Assembly (NCBI GenBank): GCA_017856115.1
Contig: JAFMFM010000007.1
Location: 1-53,778, forward strand
Direction: 5' to 3'
Origin: Actinomycetota bacterium
Lineage (GTDB): Bacteria; Actinomycetota; Acidimicrobiia; Acidimicrobiales; Ilumatobacteraceae
DNA: 53,778 nt
Made by a program: the position numbers and the translations under genes. Below the pieces are notes generated by a model that saw only the letters and a program-made list of their open reading frames with translations, was not told where the DNA came from and did not search any database. Shown piece by piece: positions 49,741 to 53,778 of this stretch (the stretch's first letter is position 1; each line of letters starts with the position of its first letter).

Positions 49741-49752
49741 CTAGCCGGCTAG
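49741..49752. repeat. 12-bp perfect palindrome at a gene end
   Basis: CTAGCCGGCTAG covers the stop codon of the membrane protein gene and lies 82 bp before the M6 peptidase start. It could be a protein-binding site or part of a weak terminator; there is no T-tract. Confidence 0.3.
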
Positions 49753-50852
49753 TCGCACCAGGTCACCACGGTGTTGCCGAATGCCAAGGGGGCCGACGGA
49801 TCAGACAGCAGCACCACCGTTATCAGTTCGCCGTCCCGCGGCGCCACCGGAAAGGCGGAGCCCTCCGGAACCTTGGCGGTGATGCGAGTGGAGGAATCCA
49901 CCCGCGAAGGAACGGGAACCAACTGGTCTGCGGGAATTGACTCCTCGAACTCGTCCCAAACAGCGAGGTAAAGCAACGGTCCGCCCGACTCGGGGTCGAA
50001 GGCCCTCCCCAGAACTTGGAACCGGTCACCGGGACGCAAACACTGAGCGGATCCAGAGAACTCCACACGTTCGAAGATCCATTGTCCCCGAGGAACCACA
50101 GGTACCGGCCTTGACGGCACCGTGAGCTGATCACCATTGGTCCAACCACCGAGCCAGACCCCGAGAGCCAGAATTGCCGCAGCAACGAGCGCCGCGAGCC
50201 AAGACCTGAAAACGTTGCGCTGCGGGCCCCTCACCACATCGGCGGTCAACGTCGAACCGCTGTAGGGCATGCCGTATCGCAAAGTTGCCTTGGCGGTACG
50301 ACCACGAATTCGCATCGGTCCCGTCAAGAGAATGTCGCGCTTGCCGCGGCGGCGCACCGCCACCCACGGCTTGGTGAATCGTGCCCACCACGGCACGGTC
50401 ATGGTGACGGTCACGACGCCCGCCGCGCTGTCGTCGGTGATGACCACGTCACTCGATGCACCTTGCAGACGTGCATCCTGACGCATGACGTCGACACCTT
50501 CACCCGCGGTCCCGACCAAACTCGACGACGTTGTAATGAGCAGTTCCACATCATCGATGGGTTCACTATTCACGCGCTGCGCAATATCGTCACCGAATTC
50601 TCGGCGAATGGCGTTCAGTGATTCAGCGAAACTCGAATCGCTCACGTCGATATCGAACGTGAAGCCGACGGGGCGACCCGCGGAATTGCGCGCAACTTGC
50701 AGCAATGCGGTTGGATTTTCAGTGTTCACCCACGTCGTGATGTCACCGATGGAATACTCCCACCGGCCGGCCGTTCGGTCGAATCGCAGCACTGCGTCAG
50801 CCACGTCGATACCCCATACGTCGCAGGGCACTACCGAGGAGTTCCATGACAC
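49749..50852 (-). CDS. Single-span membrane protein paired with sigma-like protein
   Basis: 367 residues, family not recognised. About 210 N-terminal residues predicted cytoplasmic, one transmembrane helix near 217-237 (SWLAALVAAAILALGVWLGG), and about 130 residues outside, ending in VVTWCD; the outer part also has one earlier Cys (QCLRPGD). Two Trp-rich patches occur (VPWWARFTKPWV). Its start overlaps the sigma-like gene by 56 bp, which suggests joint production. The topology and pairing would suit an anti-sigma or membrane sensor, but no anti-sigma motif is visible. Confidence 0.6.
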   Translation of the reverse strand: MSWNSSVVPCDVWGIDVADAVLRFDRTAGRWEYSIGDITTWVNTENPTALLQVARNSAGRPVGFTFDIDVSDSSFAESLNAIRREFGDDIAQRVNSEPIDDVELLITTSSSLVGTAGEGVDVMRQDARLQGASSDVVITDDSAAGVVTVTMTVPWWARFTKPWVAVRRRGKRDILLTGPMRIRGRTAKATLRYGMPYSGSTLTADVVRGPQRNVFRSWLAALVAAAILALGVWLGGWTNGDQLTVPSRPVPVVPRGQWIFERVEFSGSAQCLRPGDRFQVLGRAFDPESGGPLLYLAVWDEFEESIPADQLVPVPSRVDSSTRITAKVPEGSAFPVAPRDGELITVVLLSDPSAPLAFGNTVVTWCD

Positions 50853-51444
50853 AGTGCTTGCACCGCACGCGACGCTTGCGGCGTGCCGCCGGCAATTGGC
50901 TCGAGCCCGGACTCGTTCGGTCGATCACCGACTCGATGGCATCGTCGAACCACCCATTGTCGCGTGCGGCATCGTCACCGGACGCGCCTTCAATCAGTAC
51001 GAGCTGCAACACCTCGGTGGCTGCGGCAAACACCACTTCTTTCTGGCAACCCGGGCATGTGGAACCTTCACGCACTAGGTCATTCACCCGCGTAGTGAGC
51101 TGTTCTATGAACACCGCCGCTTCCACGTGCTCTTCGGTTGATGCTCGTTGCGGCAGCAAGTTTGCGAGCTCTACCTCGTGTTGCTGATTGCGCACCATCT
51201 TTCGAGCGTTATCGATGGCAACATTGCCCATGGCTCGCGCCGCGAACCGAATTGCCGCCTTCTGCACATCTTCACCAACGAGTGGCGCGGCGCGGCGGGA
51301 CATGCGCTCGAGCAGGGTGATGCGAGTCTGCGACACGAGATCCTCAGGTTCGATTCGCAATGAATAGCGTCGAGCCAGTCGGCGCGCAGCGACCAATGCG
51401 TCATCCGTCGCAAGCCAGGCCAACATGGCGTCACGATCGGACAT
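50797..51444 (-). CDS. Sigma-region-2-like protein with a CxxC/CxxC zinc site
   Basis: 215 residues. Residues 17-90 resemble sigma-70 region 2: a PEDLVSQTRITLLERM segment like the core-binding helix and an ARAMGNVAIDNARKMVRNQ segment like the -10 recognition helix. After a linker come C130xxC133 and C195xxC198, flanking the place where region 4 should be (EVLQLVLIEG...AIESVIDR). A typical ECF sigma lacks such cysteines. It may be a divergent sigma factor or a zinc-regulated relative. The ATG directly follows the SDR stop (TAAATG). Confidence 0.55.
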   Translation of the reverse strand: MSDRDAMLAWLATDDALVAARRLARRYSLRIEPEDLVSQTRITLLERMSRRAAPLVGEDVQKAAIRFAARAMGNVAIDNARKMVRNQQHEVELANLLPQRASTEEHVEAAVFIEQLTTRVNDLVREGSTCPGCQKEVVFAAATEVLQLVLIEGASGDDAARDNGWFDDAIESVIDRTSPGSSQLPAARRKRRVRCKHCVMELLGSALRRMGYRRG

Positions 51445-52254
51445 TTACGGCCGCCAATTGCGATCTTCGGGGATGGCGTCTCCCCCATCCACCACGAACA
51501 TCTGTCCCGTCACGTACGACGCGCCAGAACTGCACAGAAATTCAATTACCGCTGCAACTTCGTCGGGAGTTCCCGACCGACCGAGTGGTGTCACCGCACC
51601 AGCGGCAGCCTCGGTGGCAGTCTGCGAACCAGTGGCAATCCAACCAGGGGCCACGGCATTCACCATGATGTTTCGCGCAGCAACTTCCAGTGCCACCGCA
51701 CGCGTGAGGCCGATCATGCCGGCCTTGGCCGCGTTGTAACCAACGTCGCCGATGCCTGCCTGCAGCGCACCGGTGGTACTCGCGACGTTTACGATGCGTC
51801 CACCGTCGGGCATCACTTTGTCGTTCGCGACTCGCGCCTCGAGCACGTGGCGAGTCACCAGGAAGCACGACGTGAGATTGCGCGCCAAAGAGTCGTTCCA
51901 CTGTTGCAGCGTGGTGTCGGCGAGTGAGGCATTGAAGAGATCGTTGCCCACACTCACCATGCCGGCATTGTTGACAAGCGCATCGATTTGACCGAACGTG
52001 ACGGCAGCCCGTGCCACCAGCGCCTCCACCTGCGACTCGACGGTGAGATCAGCGACGAGACCGAGCACCTCGCCGTCACCAGTAGTACGGCTCAACTCCT
52101 GTTCGCGCTCGTGGATGCGATCGGTGGTGCTCGTGATTACCACGTGACAACCCGCGGATCGCAAACGTCGGGCGGTTGCAATACCAATGCCGGTTGGGGA
52201 TCCGCAGCCTGTGATCAGCGCCGTGCGCAGACGAATCAGCGCATCCCCAGCCAC
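51445..52254 (-). CDS. Short-chain dehydrogenase/reductase
   Basis: 269 residues. TGCGSPTGIGIA in place of TGxxxGIG (a two-residue longer glycine loop), NNAG, catalytic NVAS and Y-N-A-A-K, PGWIAT and VVDGGD. FabG-like group; substrate unknown. GTG start overlaps the 3' end of the 48-residue gene by 19 bp, so the two are coupled. Confidence 0.87.
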   Translation of the reverse strand: MAGDALIRLRTALITGCGSPTGIGIATARRLRSAGCHVVITSTTDRIHEREQELSRTTGDGEVLGLVADLTVESQVEALVARAAVTFGQIDALVNNAGMVSVGNDLFNASLADTTLQQWNDSLARNLTSCFLVTRHVLEARVANDKVMPDGGRIVNVASTTGALQAGIGDVGYNAAKAGMIGLTRAVALEVAARNIMVNAVAPGWIATGSQTATEAAAGAVTPLGRSGTPDEVAAVIEFLCSSGASYVTGQMFVVDGGDAIPEDRNWRP

Positions 52255-52382
52255 TTGCCAAGTTTCGAGCGTCGACCCTGGCGTGACAATGGAATTCCCG
52301 TCGATCGTGAAATCTTGCGCTTGGCAGCGGTGACGCCCAACGCGCGCTTCCAGGAAAACGTGAGACCCGGAAAGAGTTTCAT
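52236..52382 (-). CDS. 48-residue basic protein (FSWKRALG type)
   Basis: 48 residues from ATG 52382, start set by GAGGTG 6 nt upstream. The sequence begins MKLFPGLTFSWKRALG and continues with TAAKRKISRSTGIPLSR and a basic end. I recall short unannotated bacterial proteins with FSWKRALGISAAK and RxIGIPLTRSGRQRK, so this is probably a conserved small protein of unknown function. About a third of its residues are Lys or Arg, suggesting nucleic-acid or ribosome contact. Confidence 0.65.
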   Translation of the reverse strand: MKLFPGLTFSWKRALGVTAAKRKISRSTGIPLSRQGRRSKLGKWLGMR

Positions 52383-52407
52383 GACGTTCACCTCACCATA
52401 CCAAAGC

Positions 52408-52444
52408 AGCCTCCCGGTACTCGGCGGAGAGACACCGGGAGGCT
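52408..52444 (-). terminator. Hairpin after the ARPP-1 gene
   Basis: AGCCTCCCGGT (52408-52418) pairs perfectly with ACCGGGAGGCT (52434-52444), 11 bp, 15-nt loop. On the minus strand it lies 68 bp after the ARPP-1 stop and 26 bp before the 48-residue gene; a weak GCTTTGGT follows. It could terminate ARPP-1 transcription or attenuate the downstream operon. Confidence 0.55.
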
Positions 52445-52511
52445 CGCTATCGGTAGAACCGACGCCGTTCAGTATGGCAGCGCGATGTCCGCGATGCCAA
52501 ACCAAGCAGCG

Positions 52512-53435
52512 TCAACTGACGAATGCGTTGCAGTAGATCAACTCACCATCTACTCGCAGTCCGTGCGCCACGAAACGTGGTGTCTCGACGTGCACTTCGG
52601 TTCCGCGACCACACCCTTCGGCCTCGGTGCCGCCGGTACGGGCAACCTCGGCGAGGAAATCCTCCAGCGCCTTGATTCCCGCTTGCGCGTCGACCGATTG
52701 CGGTTGTGACTCGAACTCGTCTGCGTCGATCACGGCTGCGCGAACGATCGCCTCCCACGATGCCTTCAGTGCTTCGCTGCTCGGAAACACCTCGACACCG
52801 AGAATCCTGTCGCCGTGCGCCACGGCCACACCGACTTGGTCGGCTTGCACGCCATTGTCGATGAGATCATTCACCACGGCAAGTCGATCAGAGCGGTGAT
52901 TCAGGTCGTCGTCGACACCAAGAAAGAGACTTTCCTCGTGGTTGACACCGCGCGAGCTCAACTCAAAGGAGATGGTGTTCCACACTTCACCCTGCGCCGA
53001 ACGCTTGGTGTTGTGATGATCGACGCTGTTCTTCACGCTGCGCTGCTTCGCCACGCGCATGCGGCGCGACGCCATGCGACCCGAGTTGAAGAAACCGGAG
53101 CGACCCGACCACCTCCCCGCCTCGACACACGACACCGGGATGACGATCCGTGCGCCAGCCGGTACCACGATGGAAACGTTGACTACGCGGGTTTGGCGCC
53201 CGCCACTCAGGATTCGTCCGGCAGGAATCAACAGGTCGTGATTGGTGGGGTTGTGAACCTGCAGTTCGGGCACGGTGGGGCTTTCGAGTTCGGAAACGAC
53301 GAGCTCATCGCCAGCGATCCTGATGCTGGCTCCGCGTTGCTTGGGGTCGAAGATTGGAATCAGCGTCACTCCACCCCGAGTAATCGGAGCACCAGGCTTG
53401 AGGCTGGTGATGTCGTTGAGGTATGCGGTGGTCAT
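52512..53435 (-). CDS. ARPP-1 family protein (DUF6569-like)
   Basis: 307 residues from ATG 53435 (MTTAYLNDITSLKPG); longer frames upstream would cross the divergent promoter region. Residues 20-120 match the ARPP-1 domain pattern I know: a GGVTLIPIFDP start, VHNPTNHDLLIPAGRILSGG, then RQTRVVNVSIVVPAGA and IPVSCVEAGRW with the near-invariant CVExxRW. The role of ARPP-1 proteins is unknown. The C-terminal 150 residues are less conserved. Confidence 0.7.
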   Translation of the reverse strand: MTTAYLNDITSLKPGAPITRGGVTLIPIFDPKQRGASIRIAGDELVVSELESPTVPELQVHNPTNHDLLIPAGRILSGGRQTRVVNVSIVVPAGARIVIPVSCVEAGRWSGRSGFFNSGRMASRRMRVAKQRSVKNSVDHHNTKRSAQGEVWNTISFELSSRGVNHEESLFLGVDDDLNHRSDRLAVVNDLIDNGVQADQVGVAVAHGDRILGVEVFPSSEALKASWEAIVRAAVIDADEFESQPQSVDAQAGIKALEDFLAEVARTGGTEAEGCGRGTEVHVETPRFVAHGLRVDGELIYCNAFVS

Positions 53436-53544
53436 TGGTTGTGCCTTTCGGTTGATGGTTGGATACCCGTCCCGACGGTCGCCCGTCAGCCAGGTGCCCC
53501 AGTTGGGGTACGGGTAATACGCACGAATCGGGTCGCCTTGTGAC

Positions 53545-53572
53545 TTGACTAGTCCAGCCGGCGGCCTACGAT
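53545..53572 (+). promoter_or_regulatory. Sigma-70-type promoter for the right-edge genes
   Basis: TTGACT (53545-53550), a 16-bp spacer, TACGAT (53567-53572). The -10 lies 7 nt before ATG 53580, so the mRNA is predicted to start at or next to that codon. It is the clearest -35 in the window. Confidence 0.6.
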
Positions 53573-53579
53573 GCCGGCC

Positions 53580-53672
53580 ATGCCACGTAGGAATTTCCGC
53601 CAACATGGGCAGCTCGTGCATACACCTTGGTATGAACAGCATCCGGAAAGGCAAACTCATGTCGTCGCATGA
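53580..53672 (+). CDS. 30-residue small protein, leaderless
   Basis: ATG 53580 opens a 30-residue ORF beginning MPRRNFRQHGQLVH and containing TPWYEQHPERQ, ending with TGA 53670-53672. It overlaps the start of the coiled-coil family gene (ATG 53659) by 14 bp and in another frame. The promoter position supports translation from this ATG. The protein is basic and aromatic; no family is recognised. Confidence 0.45.
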   Translation: MPRRNFRQHGQLVHTPWYEQHPERQTHVVA

Positions 53673-53778
53673 AGCCGATCGACTGAATCTCCATCAGACC
53701 CTGCGCGGTCTCATGCCTGAAGATGTGGCCGACATTCTCATGGCACACCTCCCACCCATTGGCTGGAGCAACGTTGCC
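53659..53778 (+). CDS. Coiled-coil family protein, 3' end outside the window
   Basis: 40 residues are visible, beginning MSSHEADRLNLHQTLRGL and ending LPPIGWSNVA at the last base, so the gene continues beyond the window. An in-frame ATG at 53632 is an alternative. GGAAAGG lies 9 nt upstream. The segment (L)PPxGWxDVAT is, from memory, how many actinobacterial proteins of the coiled-coil plus C-terminal anchor type begin, the same type as the gene at 1-450. Probably a paralogue. Confidence 0.6.
   Translation, partial: MSSHEADRLNLHQTLRGLMPEDVADILMAHLPPIGWSNVA

Overview
The window looks like chromosomal DNA of an actinobacterium, most likely an aquatic member of the Acidimicrobiia (inference). 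Reasons: an F420-dependent luciferase-like oxidoreductase, a mycobacterial-type acyl-ACP desaturase, CarD, the order ftsK-(insert)-rimO-pgsA-cinA, a xanthorhodopsin-like proton pump, GC-rich coding, frequent GTG starts, and many promoters of the form TANNNT placed 6-7 nt before the start codon (leaderless mRNAs). I see no insertion sequence, integrase, CRISPR array or rRNA.

Layout. 1-5.2 kb: end of a coiled-coil membrane protein, a DUF2231 membrane protein, a small membrane protein, the RNase P RNA gene, a YdjM-type membrane protein, a zinc-ribbon coiled-coil protein and a class A penicillin-binding protein. 5.3-13.7 kb: enzymes (F420 oxidoreductase, saccharopine-dehydrogenase-like protein, cupin, SDR, PhyH dioxygenase, PfkB kinase), then an operon of acyl-ACP desaturase, phosphotransferase-like protein and an uncharacterised protein. 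13.8-17.3 kb: the dTDP-rhamnose operon rmlA-rmlC-rmlB-rmlD, supplying a cell-surface sugar. 17.4-23.8 kb: two converging clusters (class III aminotransferase-SDR-P450 and glutamine-synthetase-like-SDR-hydroxyisobutyrate-dehydrogenase-like) that could form an amine or polyamine breakdown module. 23.9-25.9 kb: carD, a baeRF-type protein and tRNA-Arg(TCT). 26-27.2 kb: the rhodopsin with a strong terminator, then a decayed Doc toxin fragment. 27.2-33.8 kb: cinA, pgsA, rimO, an SMP-30 protein and ftsK. 33.8-38.8 kb: one 1652-residue surface protein with a C-type lectin domain. 38.9-45.6 kb: two TetR regulators, dapA, a ferritin-like diiron protein, a TauE/SafE transporter and a complete amino-acid ABC transporter. 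45.6-53.4 kb: a minus-strand block of exported proteins (pentapeptide repeat, two metallopeptidases), a membrane protein, a sigma-factor-like zinc protein, an SDR, a 48-residue protein and an ARPP-1 protein. The right edge starts another gene that resembles the family cut at the left edge.

The most unusual features are: very short leader ORFs (11-12 residues) whose stop overlaps the start codon of the next gene, two of them made by tandem duplication of the start region itself; a sigma-region-2-like protein with a CxxC/CxxC zinc site paired with a membrane protein upstream of exported metallopeptidases; an internally duplicated exported metallopeptidase whose first copy has lost HExxH; and a Cx15Cx8W module shared by two exported neighbours. 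All assignments come from reading the sequence by eye; no database search was run.
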